Source of the DNA: Amycolatopsis sp. EV170708-02-1
GTDB taxonomy: Bacteria; Actinomycetota; Actinomycetes; Mycobacteriales; Pseudonocardiaceae
Reading direction: 5' to 3'
DNA: 64,000 nucleotides
Assembly: GCF_022479115.1 (NCBI RefSeq)
Contig: NZ_CP092497.1
Span: 6,262,001 to 6,326,000 of the forward strand
Position numbers and translations under genes: made by a program. The notes beneath the pieces are model-generated. The model was given only the letters and a program-made list of their open reading frames with translations. It made no database searches and was not told the DNA's origin. Positions 18,382 to 26,914 of the stretch are shown piece by piece. Position 1 is the first letter of the stretch, and each line of letters opens with the position of its first letter.

Positions 18382-19497
18382 ATGACCGGCTTGCAGGACA
18401 AGCTGACCCCACAGCAGGTCGAGGACTTCGGCCGCGAACTGGACGAGATCAGGCAGCGGATCGTCGCCGATCTCGGCCAGGTGGACGTCGACTACATCCA
18501 CAACGTCATCAAGACCCAGCGCGCGCTCGAGGTCGCCGGCCGCGGGCTGCTGTTCGCCGGATTCTTCCCGCCCGCCTGGGTCGCCGGGGTCGCCGCGCTT
18601 TCCGTGGCGAAGATCCTCGACAACATGGAGATCGGCCACAACGTCATGCACGGCCAGTACGACTGGACGCGCGACCCGGCGCTGAGCTCCCAGCAGTTCG
18701 AATGGGACACCGTCGCGCCTTCGGAGAACTGGCGCCATTCCCACAACTACATCCACCACACCTACACCAACATCCTCGACAAGGACCGCGACATCGGTTA
18801 CGGCATCCTGCGGATGGACCCGGCGCAGAAGTGGAACCCGTACTACCTGGGCAACCCGGTGTACGCGACGCTGCTCGCGCTGTTCTTCCAGTGGGGCGTC
18901 ATGCTGCACGACCTCGAGGTCGACCGGGTCGCCAAGGGCGAACGCACCTGGGCCGAGAACAAGCCGGTGCTGCGGAAGATCGTGCGCAAGGCGGGGCGTC
19001 AGGTCGGCAAGGACTACGTACTCTTCCCGCTGCTGACCGGTCCGCTCGCGCCGCTGACCTTCCTCGGCAACGCCACCGCGAACCTGACGCGCAACCTGTG
19101 GGCGTTCTCGATCATCTTCTGCGGGCACTTCCCCGCCGACGTCGAGAGCTTCACCGAGGAGGAGACCGAGAACGAGTCGCGCGGCCAGTGGTACCTGCGG
19201 CAGATCCTCGGCTCGGCGAACATCACCGGCGGCAAGCTCTTCCACATCATGACCGGGAACCTCTCGCACCAGATCGAGCACCATCTGTTCCCGGACATCC
19301 CGGCGCGCCGCTACCCGGAGATCGCGGGCGAGGTGCGGGCGATCTGCGAGAAGTACGGCCTGCCGTACAACACCGGCCCTCTGCACAGGCAGCTGTTCTC
19401 GGTGGCCAAGAAGATCGTGAAACTCGCCCTGCCGTGGAACGGCGAGCCCCGCACGCCCGCTACCGTGGAGAGCGACAAGACCCTCCGAGCGGCTTAA
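18382..19497 (+). CDS. membrane fatty acid (acyl-CoA delta-9) desaturase, DesA3-like
   Basis: 371-residue membrane di-iron desaturase. The three histidine boxes are visible: HNVMHGQYD, HSHNYIHHTYTN and HQIEHHLFPD, separated by two hydrophobic hairpins. It would introduce a cis double bond in long-chain acyl-CoA, using electrons from the reductase encoded just upstream. AAAGGAG precedes the ATG at 18382. The pair mirrors mycobacterial Rv3230c-desA3. Expression is probably controlled by the divergent TetR gene. Confidence 0.93.
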   Translation: MTGLQDKLTPQQVEDFGRELDEIRQRIVADLGQVDVDYIHNVIKTQRALEVAGRGLLFAGFFPPAWVAGVAALSVAKILDNMEIGHNVMHGQYDWTRDPALSSQQFEWDTVAPSENWRHSHNYIHHTYTNILDKDRDIGYGILRMDPAQKWNPYYLGNPVYATLLALFFQWGVMLHDLEVDRVAKGERTWAENKPVLRKIVRKAGRQVGKDYVLFPLLTGPLAPLTFLGNATANLTRNLWAFSIIFCGHFPADVESFTEEETENESRGQWYLRQILGSANITGGKLFHIMTGNLSHQIEHHLFPDIPARRYPEIAGEVRAICEKYGLPYNTGPLHRQLFSVAKKIVKLALPWNGEPRTPATVESDKTLRAA

Positions 19498-19498
19498 G

Positions 19499-19708
19499 GT
19501 GTCTGACATGGTCGGTCAGTTCGAAAGCACCAAGGACGTGGTCCAAGAGGTCACCGAGTCCGCGGCCACCCATATCGGCAACATCGCGACGATCATCACC
19601 GGCGCGATCCGGGACATCGCCCGCGAGACCGGCGACTGGCTGACGGACGTCATCGAGATGCGCGAGGCGTCCCAGCGGGCGAAGGCGGACGAGAGCCGCG
19701 AAGACTAG
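19499..19708 (+). CDS. small acidic protein of unknown function after the desaturase
   Basis: 69 residues from GTG 19499, or 66 from ATG 19508. It is a probably alpha-helical, soluble, charged protein (STKDVVQEVTESAATHIGNI...) with no membrane helix. It starts one base after the desaturase stop, which points to co-transcription and perhaps an accessory role. Its last codons and stop (CGCGAAGACTAGGG) are repeated 103 bases downstream. Confidence 0.6.
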   Translation: MSDMVGQFESTKDVVQEVTESAATHIGNIATIITGAIRDIARETGDWLTDVIEMREASQRAKADESRED

Positions 19709-19813
19709 GGCGTGTCCTGGCGGTAAGACCGCGCACAAGGCTCGCGGAACACGGCCGGGCATGTCGCGAAAGTGGCTTTCGCGACGTACCCGGCAGCAGC
19801 GCGAAGACTAGGG
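19697..19813. repeat. 14-bp direct repeat flanking a hairpin-bearing insert
   Basis: CGCGAAGACTAGGG occurs at 19697-19710 and again at 19800-19813. The 89 bases between them contain a perfect hairpin GTCGCGAAAG-TGG-CTTTCGCGAC at 19763-19785. The same hairpin core is found at 34117-34133 and 54409-54431. The arrangement looks like a small mobile unit inserted into the end of the preceding gene with duplication of the target. Confidence 0.6.
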
Positions 19814-19858
19814 AAACCTGGATGGGCACGGGGCGGGTGGCCACGGCAAGCTGAAGCC

Positions 19859-21119
19859 GTGATCACCCGCCCCGCCCTGCTTGGCCGCGTCCTCAGCGCA
19901 CAGCTGAACCGCGCGTACTGGGGCGAGCTGGCCTGGGTGCTCATCGGCGCGCCGCTGACGCTGGCGTTCGCGGCGCTCGTGGTCATCGGGCTGCTCCTCG
20001 GGCGGGCCTGAGCCTGCTGACCATCGGGGTTCCGGTGCTGATCGGCGTCCTGGCGGGCGCGAGGCTCATCGGCATCGCCCATATCGGCCTGGCGCGTGCC
20101 CTGCTCGGGACGACGGTCACCCCGCCCGCCCGGCCCGAACCGCGGCCAGGCCTCTGGAACGGCGTCAAAGGCAGGCTCGGGGATCCGCTCGGCTGGCGGT
20201 CGATCGCCTACCTGGTGATCCGGCTGCCGCTCTCGTTCATCGAGTTCTTCCTGGTCGTGTCGCTGTTCGTGTACGCGGTGAGCACGCTGACCTATCCGCT
20301 GTTCTGGTTCACCCTGAACGGTGAGGCCATGCCGACGTTCGACCTGCGCGTCGACACCTGGCCCCTCACCCTGCCGCTCGCCGTCACCGGGCTGGCCGTC
20401 CTGCTGGCGATGCCGTGGGTGGTCCGCGGTCTCACCGAGTTCGACCGTCTGCTGGTGCGAGGCGTCCTCGGCACCGAGGACCTTTCGAAGCGTGTGCGCG
20501 ATCTCGAACGCAGCCGCGCGACCGCGGTCGACGACGCGACCCGGCGGCTGCGCCGGATCGAACGCGACCTGCACGACGGCGCGCAGGCGCAGCTGGTGGC
20601 GCTGGCGATGAAGCTCGGCATCGCGAAGGACGAACTGGCCGGTGGCGGCGACATCGAGCAGGTCACCGCCCTGGTCACCGCCGCGCACGCCAACGCGAAA
20701 CAGGCACTCGTCGAACTGCGCGACCTCGCCCGCGGCATCCATCCCGCCGCGCTCGACGCCGGCCTCGACGTCGCGCTGTCCACTTTGGCCGCGGGCTCGG
20801 GCATCGACGCGCGGATCACCGTGGACCTCCCGAGCAGGCCGTCCCCGTCGATCGAGACCATCGCCTACTTCACCGTCGCCGAACTGCTGACGAATGCCGC
20901 CAAACACACTTCCGCCGCGATCGAGGTCGACGTGGGTATCGTCGGCGAAGGCCTGCGGCTCGTGGTGCGCGACGGCGGCGAAGGCGGGGCCCGGCCGGTG
21001 CGCGGCGGAGGGCTCGCCGGGATCGCCGAGCGGCTCGCGACGGTGGACGGCGGGCTCGACATCGACAGCCCTGTCGGGGGCCTACGGTGATCAGCGCGGA
21101 AATACCGATACGGAAATAG
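19859..21119 (+). pseudogene. frameshifted sensor histidine kinase (NarL-system type)
   Basis: The N-terminal membrane sensor part reads from GTG 19859. The frame moves near 20000 (one G apparently missing before GCGGGCCTGAGC), continues with further membrane helices, and then shows a HisKA_3-type dimerisation region (RRIERDLHDGAQAQLVAL, histidine in LHDG). The ATPase domain has TVAELLTNAAKH and GGGLAGIAERL. A second shift near 21080 (one C missing in GGGGGCCTACG) restores the usual end PTVISAEIPIRK. With both bases restored it encodes 420 residues. It pairs with the response regulator 8 bases downstream. Confidence 0.8.
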
Positions 21120-21127
21120 GGGGCGGC

Positions 21128-21772
21128 GTGCGCGTCGTGATCGCGGAGGATTCGGCCATCCTCCGGGCGGGGCTCGTCGAACTGCTGAACCTTCGGGGGC
21201 ACGAGGTCGTCGCGGCCGTCGCCGACGGCGACAGCCTGTGCGCGGCGGTTCGCGAACATCGGCCGGACGTGTCCATTGTGGATATCCGGATGCCGCCGAC
21301 GCACACGGACGAAGGGCTGCGCGCGTCCATCGCGCTGCGCGCGGAGCTGCCGGGGTGCGCGATCCTGCTGTTCTCGCAGTACGTCGAGACGCAGTACGCG
21401 ACGGAGCTCCTGGCCGATCGCGCGGGCGGCGTCGGCTATCTGCTGAAGGACCGTGTCGCGGAGGTGTCGGACTTCCTGGACGCGCTCCGCCGGGTCGCCG
21501 AGGGCGAGACGGTGCTCGACCCGGAAGTGGTCAGTCAGCTGTTCACCGCCACCCGGAAGACGGACGCGCTCGCGGGGCTGACGCCGCGGGAGCGTGAGGT
21601 GCTGGGGTTGATGGCCGAGGGCCGGTCGAACTCGGCCATCGCGGCGGCGCTGTTCCTTTCGGCGGGCTCGGTGGAGAAGTACGTGTCGAGCATCTTCGGG
21701 AAGCTGGCGCTGCCACAGTCCGAAGGGGACAACCGGCGGGTTCTCGCCGTGCTGCGGTACCTGGAGTCTTAG
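21128..21772 (+). CDS. NarL/LuxR family response regulator
   Basis: 214 residues. The receiver domain has acidic residues in IAEDS, the phospho-acceptor Asp in VSIVDIRMPP and a lysine in YLLKDRV. The C-terminal LuxR helix-turn-helix is LTPREREVLGLMAEGRSNSA...SVEKYVSSI. The GTG at 21128 has AGGGGG upstream. It is the cognate partner of the kinase directly upstream. Target genes are not evident from the sequence. Confidence 0.93.
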   Translation: MRVVIAEDSAILRAGLVELLNLRGHEVVAAVADGDSLCAAVREHRPDVSIVDIRMPPTHTDEGLRASIALRAELPGCAILLFSQYVETQYATELLADRAGGVGYLLKDRVAEVSDFLDALRRVAEGETVLDPEVVSQLFTATRKTDALAGLTPREREVLGLMAEGRSNSAIAAALFLSAGSVEKYVSSIFGKLALPQSEGDNRRVLAVLRYLES

Positions 21773-21778
21773 GCGGGG

Positions 21779-21862
21779 CTGAAGGGGCCTTTCCCCGCAT
21801 CTCACGCGGCGAAGGACGCTTTCACTGCATCGCATGCGGGGAAAGCGTCCTTCAGCCCCCGG
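21779..21862. repeat. composite GAAGGACGCTTTC hairpin repeat
   Basis: The left part has GAAGGGGCCTTTCCCCGCATCTCACGCGG-like modules. The right part is an inverted repeat of GAAGGACGCTTTC (about 21811-21823) with GGAAAGCGTCCTTC (about 21839-21852) around GCATCGCATGC. It lies between the response regulator and the convergent GNAT gene, a good place for a two-way terminator. It shares modules with 16458-16500 and 34150-34206. Confidence 0.65.
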
Positions 21863-21863
21863 A

Positions 21864-22385
21864 TCACCGCGGCTCCGCTGGGGGCCCGTCCACCTCCGGC
21901 AGGCAGAGCTGCACCCAAGCGACATCCCGCCAGGCCCCGTGCTTGTGGCCGATCCGCCGGTACGTCCCCACCGGCTCGAATCCGAGCGAGCGGTGCAGCC
22001 CGGCGCTCGCGTCGTTCGGCAGCACCATCCCCGCGCAGAAGTTCCGGAAACCGCGCGACGCCAGCGCGTCCAGCAGCGCCTGATAGAGCGCGCGCCCGCC
22101 GCCGGTCCTCCGGCGGCCGAGCTCCAGATAGATGCTGACCTCGCAAGACCAGCGATACGACGGCCGGCCGCTGAAAGGGCCTCCGTAGGCGTAGCCGACG
22201 ACGCGGCCTTCGTCGTCTTCGAGCACGAGCCACGCGTGTGATTTCTGCGCCTTGGCGATGCGCTCGGCCATCTCGTCCGGTTTGGGCGGCTCGGTTTCGA
22301 ACGAGATCACCGTGTCGGTGACATACGGCGCGTAGATCTCCGCGCAGGCCGTCGCGTCGGCTTCCGTCGCTTCCCTGATCACCAT
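21864..22385 (-). CDS. GNAT N-acetyltransferase, phosphinothricin acetyltransferase-like
   Basis: 173 residues. The GNAT fold is clear: IREATEADATACAEIYAPYV at the start, motif A region YLELGRRRTGGGRALYQALL, and FRNFCAGMVLPNDASAGLHRSLGFEPVGTY. The YAPYV...ISFETEPP start is typical of the PAT/MnaT group that acetylates phosphinothricin or methionine sulfone/sulfoximine. A TACTAT -10 element ends 7 bases before the chosen ATG, suggesting a leaderless mRNA. The gene is divergent from an XRE-cupin regulator. Confidence 0.85.
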   Translation of the reverse strand: MVIREATEADATACAEIYAPYVTDTVISFETEPPKPDEMAERIAKAQKSHAWLVLEDDEGRVVGYAYGGPFSGRPSYRWSCEVSIYLELGRRRTGGGRALYQALLDALASRGFRNFCAGMVLPNDASAGLHRSLGFEPVGTYRRIGHKHGAWRDVAWVQLCLPEVDGPPAEPR

Positions 22386-22425
22386 GGCGACCATAGTAAC
22401 CGAGGCTGCCACTATAGTGAGCAGC
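22386..22425. promoter_or_regulatory. face-to-face leaderless promoters of a divergent gene pair
   Basis: On the plus strand TATAGT (22413-22418) is followed by 7 bases and the ATG at 22426. On the minus strand TACTAT (22398-22393) is followed by 7 bases and the ATG at 22385. Both fit the TANNNT -10 of actinobacterial SigA promoters, with transcription starting at the start codon. The two -10 elements lie within 26 bases, so the polymerases would compete. Confidence 0.65.
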
Positions 22426-22989
22426 ATGTCGGATCCCTTGTCCGCGTCGCTCGCCGCGACGCTCCAGTCCGCGAGGCTCGATCAGAACCTTTCGGCCAAC
22501 GCCCTCGCCGAGTCCTCTGGCGTGTCCAGGGCGATGATCGGCAAGATCGAACGCGGCGAGGCGCAGCCGACGGCGGTCCTGCTCAGCAGGCTTTCCGCCG
22601 CGCTCGGCATGACGTTGTCCGAGCTGATCGCACGCGCCGAACACGGCGACCGGCGGCTCGTGCGCGCCGCCGATCAGCCGGCTTGGACCGACCCCGACAC
22701 CGGGTACGTGCGCCGCGCGGTCTCACCTTCGCTCGGCGGGCCGCTGGAGCTGGTCGAGGTCGTGCTGCCGGCGGGCGCCGAAGTCGCCTTCCCCGCCCAC
22801 ACCTACGTGCTGACCCATCACCAGATCTGGGTGCTCGACGGGCATCTGCGGTTCCGCGAGGGCGATGTCGAGCACGAACTCGACGCGGGTGATTGCCTGC
22901 AGCTCGGCACCCCGCAGCCCTGCGCCTACGTCAACCCGACCGCGGAACCGGTCCGATATCTGGTCGCCTTGGCCCGGCGGCACGCCTGA
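22426..22989 (+). CDS. XRE family regulator with cupin sensor domain
   Basis: 187 residues. The N-terminal helix-turn-helix is LATTLQSARLDQNLSANALA...GVSRAMIGKIERGEAQPT. A C-terminal cupin barrel (residues about 105-185) has histidines in FPAHTYVLTHHQIWVL, probably binding a metal or small ligand. Proteins of this build regulate nearby metabolic genes, so the divergent acetyltransferase is the likely target. The ATG lies 7 bases after a TATAGT -10 element. Confidence 0.88.
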   Translation: MSDPLSASLAATLQSARLDQNLSANALAESSGVSRAMIGKIERGEAQPTAVLLSRLSAALGMTLSELIARAEHGDRRLVRAADQPAWTDPDTGYVRRAVSPSLGGPLELVEVVLPAGAEVAFPAHTYVLTHHQIWVLDGHLRFREGDVEHELDAGDCLQLGTPQPCAYVNPTAEPVRYLVALARRHA

Positions 22990-22999
22990 TACTCGGGTG

Positions 23000-23809
23000 A
23001 TGAAGTCCCGGGCCCTCGCGTACGTCGCGGCGAAGACCCGCGGCGGGCACGAGGCCGCGCTGCCGGTGACGCTGCACTTCCACCCCGACAGATCCACAGT
23101 GGACGGACGTCCGCTGCTCGACGCGATGGCCGAAGACGGCTTCTACCGCAACCAGTTCGAAACCGGGACGAGCAACGGAGGGCTCACCGCGCGTCCCGGC
23201 GGAGATCGCTGGCACTGGGAAAGCCGGATGTTCGGCGGCGCCTACGACGACGCGCCCGCGGCCGAACGGCCGAAGTACGGCGCGCTGAACTTCCGCCGCC
23301 GCGCGGTCGGCGGCGCGCCGAGATTCGGCTCCGCCCACTTCCGCATGGCCGCGCACACCCTCGGCAGGACGACGTTCTGCTACCCGGACAGCGTGCTGGA
23401 TCCGGCGGATTTCGGCCACGGCACCAGGGTTTCCGCACTGATCGAGCTGGCGGAGCAAGACGACACCGACCTTCTCGACGACTACATCGAGGCACACGTC
23501 CACGGCCCTGTCGACCTCGCGACGGACGTCGAAGCCCTGGTTCTCGACCCGAGCCACCGCGGCACCGACGTGGAGAAGGCCGCTTCACGGCTCAGCTGCC
23601 CGGTCGAATGGCATCCGGGTTTCCGCCTGTCCATCGAAGAACTCGAACGGCACCCGGCGTACCGCGGCGCCGAATTCGTCGAACTCGGCCTGGCGCTGGC
23701 CGAAGACGGCCATCTCGACCCGCGTGTCCTCGGCGAAGCCCGGCACCTCGACCAGCAGGCCCTCAAACGCGTCTGGCACTACGTCGCCCGCTTCGGGGCA
23801 CTACCGTGA
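23000..23809 (+). CDS. DUF3626 domain-containing protein
   Basis: 269 residues of the DUF3626 type, with TVDGRPLLDAMAEDGFYRNQFETGTSNGG near the start and LIELAEQDDTDLLDDYIEAHVHGPVDL in the middle. The function is not established. It has no signal peptide or membrane helix. The ATG at 23000 lies 10 bases after the XRE gene stop, with GATACT ending 6 bases before it. Its stop overlaps the YjbQ gene start in a GTGA. Confidence 0.82.
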   Translation: MKSRALAYVAAKTRGGHEAALPVTLHFHPDRSTVDGRPLLDAMAEDGFYRNQFETGTSNGGLTARPGGDRWHWESRMFGGAYDDAPAAERPKYGALNFRRRAVGGAPRFGSAHFRMAAHTLGRTTFCYPDSVLDPADFGHGTRVSALIELAEQDDTDLLDDYIEAHVHGPVDLATDVEALVLDPSHRGTDVEKAASRLSCPVEWHPGFRLSIEELERHPAYRGAEFVELGLALAEDGHLDPRVLGEARHLDQQALKRVWHYVARFGALP

Positions 23810-24225
23810 AGAGCATGTACTCCACGGAGATCGAGGTGCGCACCGGCAGCGTGGCCGTGGTGCACGACCTGACCAAGGACGCCGAGGCCTTCCTGCGCGA
23901 CGCGGACGCCGAGGACGGGATCCTGCACGTCTTCGTCCCGCACGCGACATCCGGGCTGGCGATCCTCGAGACCGGCGCCGGCAGCGACGAAGACCTGCTC
24001 ACGGCGCTCGACGAGCTGCTCCCCCGCGACGGCCGCTGGCGGCACCAGCACGGCAGTCCCGGTCACGGCCGTGACCACGTCCTGCCCGCGCTGCTGCCGC
24101 CGTTCGCGACGATCCCGGTGCTCGGCGGGGTGATGACGCTGGGCACCTGGCAGTCGGTCTGCCTAGTGGACACCAACCTGGACAACCCGGTCCGGCGCGT
24201 CCGTTTCAGTCTTCTGGAGGGCTGA
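23806..24225 (+). CDS. YjbQ/UPF0047 family protein
   Basis: 139 residues of the YjbQ fold. The conserved HVFVPHATSGLAILE and HGSPGHGRDHVLPALL histidines, the VLGGVMTLGTWQSVCLVD segment and the short length are diagnostic. Family members show weak thiamine-phosphate synthase activity, but the true role is uncertain. I start at GTG 23806, which overlaps the DUF3626 stop; ATG 23815 is the alternative. The last 63 bases overlap the convergent membrane protein gene. Confidence 0.88.
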   Translation: MKSMYSTEIEVRTGSVAVVHDLTKDAEAFLRDADAEDGILHVFVPHATSGLAILETGAGSDEDLLTALDELLPRDGRWRHQHGSPGHGRDHVLPALLPPFATIPVLGGVMTLGTWQSVCLVDTNLDNPVRRVRFSLLEG

Positions 24226-25161
24226 CCGGCCCGGCCACAGCGCGAGCACCAGTCCTGCCACGAGCAGCCCGGCGAGCACCCACACCCCGGTCGTGACGTC
24301 CGGCGCGCCGGGCACGCCCTGCAGCAGGCTCCGGAGCCCTTCCGCCGAGAACCGGAACGGCGTCCAGGACCACAGCACCGCGCGGTACGCGGGGTTCAGC
24401 AATTCCGGCACCTGACCCGCGACGGCGGGCGCGACCAGATACAGCGGGCCGAGGATCGCCATCGCCCGCACGCCCAGCAGCCTCAGCAGCCCGGTCTGCA
24501 GGGCGGCGAATCCGGTGGAGGCCAGGAAAAGGAAGCCGAGGACGTCCCAGCCGAGCGGGAGCGCGGAGTCCCACAGTTTCAGGAAACCGGCCAGCACGGC
24601 GGTGACCAGCACCCCCGCCGAAACGATCTGCGTGAAGCGCGCGGCGGCTCCCGCGTCCCGGCCGGTTCGCTGTCCGGCCAGTACCAGCACGGCGCCCGCG
24701 ATCAGGCAGCCGACCCACGCCAGCGCGCTCAGCGCGAGCGGCGCGACCCGGCCCGCCGCGCTCGCCGGATGCAGCGTCTCGATCTTCGGTGTCCCGCCGA
24801 GAGCCTGTGCGGCGCCGGACAGCGCCTGCTGCGCGAGCTGCGTCCCGGACGGGTTCACCGCCCCGGAGAGCACGACCGTCGACGGAAGTTCGAGGACGCC
24901 GTAGACCTCCTTGTCCTCCAACAGTTTCCGGCCTTCCTCGGGCGAGGTCACCCGCCACGAGACCTGTCCTCCGCCCTGGGAGGCGATCCCGTTCGCGGCC
25001 GCCTGGAGCGGTCCCGGGGGCGCGGCCACGGCGAGAGGGATTCCGTCGGGCGCCACGGTGGCCTGCGCGCCGAAGGTGAGGAAGCCGAGCACGGCGGCGA
25101 CCAGCGCACCGGCCAACGCGGCGAGTAGGGCGAAGGCCCCGGCGGGGCGACGGTTCGACAT
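24163..25161 (-). CDS. integral membrane protein, YhgE/ABC-2-like
   Basis: 332 residues. An N-terminal membrane helix (AFALLAALAGALVAAVLGFL) is followed by an extracytoplasmic region of about 110 residues and then five or six helices to the C-terminus. This layout matches the DUF3533/YhgE-Pip and ABC-2 permease-like group. No ATPase gene is adjacent, so transport is not assured. GGAGG lies 7 bases before the ATG at 25161. It overlaps the yjbQ-like gene tail to tail. Confidence 0.72.
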   Translation of the reverse strand: MSNRRPAGAFALLAALAGALVAAVLGFLTFGAQATVAPDGIPLAVAAPPGPLQAAANGIASQGGGQVSWRVTSPEEGRKLLEDKEVYGVLELPSTVVLSGAVNPSGTQLAQQALSGAAQALGGTPKIETLHPASAAGRVAPLALSALAWVGCLIAGAVLVLAGQRTGRDAGAAARFTQIVSAGVLVTAVLAGFLKLWDSALPLGWDVLGFLFLASTGFAALQTGLLRLLGVRAMAILGPLYLVAPAVAGQVPELLNPAYRAVLWSWTPFRFSAEGLRSLLQGVPGAPDVTTGVWVLAGLLVAGLVLALWPGRSALQKTETDAPDRVVQVGVH

Positions 25162-25267
25162 GGCCGTCCTCCATTTATTCGTCACTTGTTGAATTAGCTG
25201 CCAAGGTAGGCCTCGGCCGCGCAGAAGTCAACAGACGTTGAATAAGCTCACCGGTACCGTCGATCGC

Positions 25268-25975
25268 GTGACTACTCCGCATCGGCTCGTGCTGTGGGAC
25301 ATCGACCAGACCCTCGTGGACCTGCGCGGCGTGGGGGCCGCCTGGTACACGACCGCGCTCGCCGAGGTCGCCGGCGTCGAACTGCGGGCCTTGCCGAATT
25401 TCGGCGGCCGCACCGAACGCGCCATCAGCGCGGACATCCTGACCTCGCACGGCGTCGAGCCCACCGAAGAGAACGTGCGCAAGCTCTGGCTCGCGCTGAT
25501 CGCGGTCTCCGAAAGCCACGCCCCGACCCTGTCTTCGAGCGGCCGGGCCCTCCCAGGCGCCAAGGACGCGCTGAACGCCTTCGCCACGCACGGCGGCGTC
25601 GTCCAGACACTGGTCACCGGGAACCTGCCGGAGATCTCGGTGCACAAGCTCACCGCGTTCGATCTGCACGAACACGTGGACTTCGAGATCGGCGGCTACG
25701 GCTCGCTCTCGGCGCACCGGCCCGATCTGGTGCCCGCCGCCGTCGGCCACGCTTCGGCGAAACACGGCACCGAGTTCGCGCCCGAGTCGGTCGTCGTCAT
25801 CGGCGACACCCCGGACGACGTGCGTGCCGCGCTCGACAACGGCGCCGTCGCGGTCGCCGTGGCGACCGGGCAGTTCAGCGCGGAGGAACTGGCCGACGCG
25901 GGCGCGCATACCGTGCTCGGCGACCTGTCCGACCTGGTAGCGGTACGTGCGGCCGTGCTCGGAGGCGCCAACTAA
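25268..25975 (+). CDS. HAD family hydrolase (phosphatase-like)
   Basis: 235 residues. HAD motif I is LVLWDIDQTLVDLRG with the nucleophile Asp in WDID, motif II is LVTGN, and motif IV is VVVIGDTPDDVRAA. The second Asp of motif I is present (DID), so phosphotransfer is likely; a cap domain of the phosphoglycolate phosphatase type lies between motifs I and II. The GTG at 25268 is chosen for length; TTG 25238 would add 10 residues. The 106-base gap upstream holds TTATTC and GAATAA words that may form an operator shared with the divergent membrane gene. Confidence 0.87.
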   Translation: MTTPHRLVLWDIDQTLVDLRGVGAAWYTTALAEVAGVELRALPNFGGRTERAISADILTSHGVEPTEENVRKLWLALIAVSESHAPTLSSSGRALPGAKDALNAFATHGGVVQTLVTGNLPEISVHKLTAFDLHEHVDFEIGGYGSLSAHRPDLVPAAVGHASAKHGTEFAPESVVVIGDTPDDVRAALDNGAVAVAVATGQFSAEELADAGAHTVLGDLSDLVAVRAAVLGGAN

Positions 25976-25984
25976 GCTCGGTTC

Positions 25985-26914
25985 ATGGCATACCCAGGCG
26001 GCGGCAACGGCTGGCCGGAGCAGCAACCGCAGCAGCCCTATCAGCAGTACCCACCGCAGCAGGGATACCAGCAGGATCCCCAGCAGCAGTACCAGGGTTA
26101 CCAGCAGCAGGGGTTCCAGCAGTTCCCGCAGCAGACCTACCAGGGTTTCGCGCCGGAGCCGCCGAAGGGCGGCAAGAAGGGCCTGTGGATCGGCCTCGGG
26201 GCGCTCGTGCTGGTCATCGCCGTCGGCGCCACGCTCTTCTTCGTCCTCCGTGACGGCGAAGAACCGCAGCCCCAGGCGGCGCCGCAATCTTCCTCCGCGC
26301 CCGCGCCGCCGCCGTCGTCTTCGGCGACGAAACCGCCGTCTTCGAGCAGCGGAGCACCGAAAGACAACAAAGTGCCCTCGACGACGCCCGGCTGGCAGGG
26401 GATCCTGTCGGTCAAGGACAAAACCGCCTACGACCTGCCCGCGTCGGGCTGGGAGACCGAGCCGGGCCAGATCGTCGGCTACAACGAGGGCGAATACAAG
26501 ATGGTCATCCACGAGGCGTCGACGTACAAACTCGGCGCCTGCCCGGAGGCCCGAGGCTCGAACCGCGGTGTCGTCGGCTTCGCCACCGCGGACCAGATCC
26601 CGGTCGAGAACGCCGCCAGGGGCGCCGTCCGGCTCTGGATCCAGGCCGCCACCGGCAAACCCGACGTCCCGATGCCCGCCATCACCCAGGTGCCGATCGC
26701 GGGCGGCTCGATCCAGGCGGTCAGCTCGACCGGGACGTTCACCCCGGCCGAATCCGAGGAATGCCGCGCCCCGAGCGTGAAGGTCACCTCGGCCGCGTTC
26801 AAATCCGGCGACCAGACCATCTGCTTCGTCATGGCCATGGACCAGGGCACCCCCGACGCGCTGCCCGAATCGGAAGCACAGAAGATCCTGGCGAGTCTGA
26901 GGCCTCAGCAATGA
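25985..26914 (+). CDS. single-pass membrane protein with Gln-rich head (paralog 1 of 3)
   Basis: 309 residues. A cytosolic head of about 60 residues is built from Gln/Pro/Tyr repeats (QQPYQQYPPQQGYQQ), then a membrane helix (LWIGLGALVLVIAVGATLFF), a Ser/Pro linker, and an extracytoplasmic domain of about 190 residues. The domain shows GWQ, YDLPASGW, IVGY, a CP and a second Cys, shared with the products of the next gene and of 29951-30877. I do not recognise a named family. TAAGCT ends 6 bases before the ATG, suggesting a leaderless mRNA. It overlaps the next gene by 4 bases. Confidence 0.78.
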   Translation: MAYPGGGNGWPEQQPQQPYQQYPPQQGYQQDPQQQYQGYQQQGFQQFPQQTYQGFAPEPPKGGKKGLWIGLGALVLVIAVGATLFFVLRDGEEPQPQAAPQSSSAPAPPPSSSATKPPSSSSGAPKDNKVPSTTPGWQGILSVKDKTAYDLPASGWETEPGQIVGYNEGEYKMVIHEASTYKLGACPEARGSNRGVVGFATADQIPVENAARGAVRLWIQAATGKPDVPMPAITQVPIAGGSIQAVSSTGTFTPAESEECRAPSVKVTSAAFKSGDQTICFVMAMDQGTPDALPESEAQKILASLRPQQ

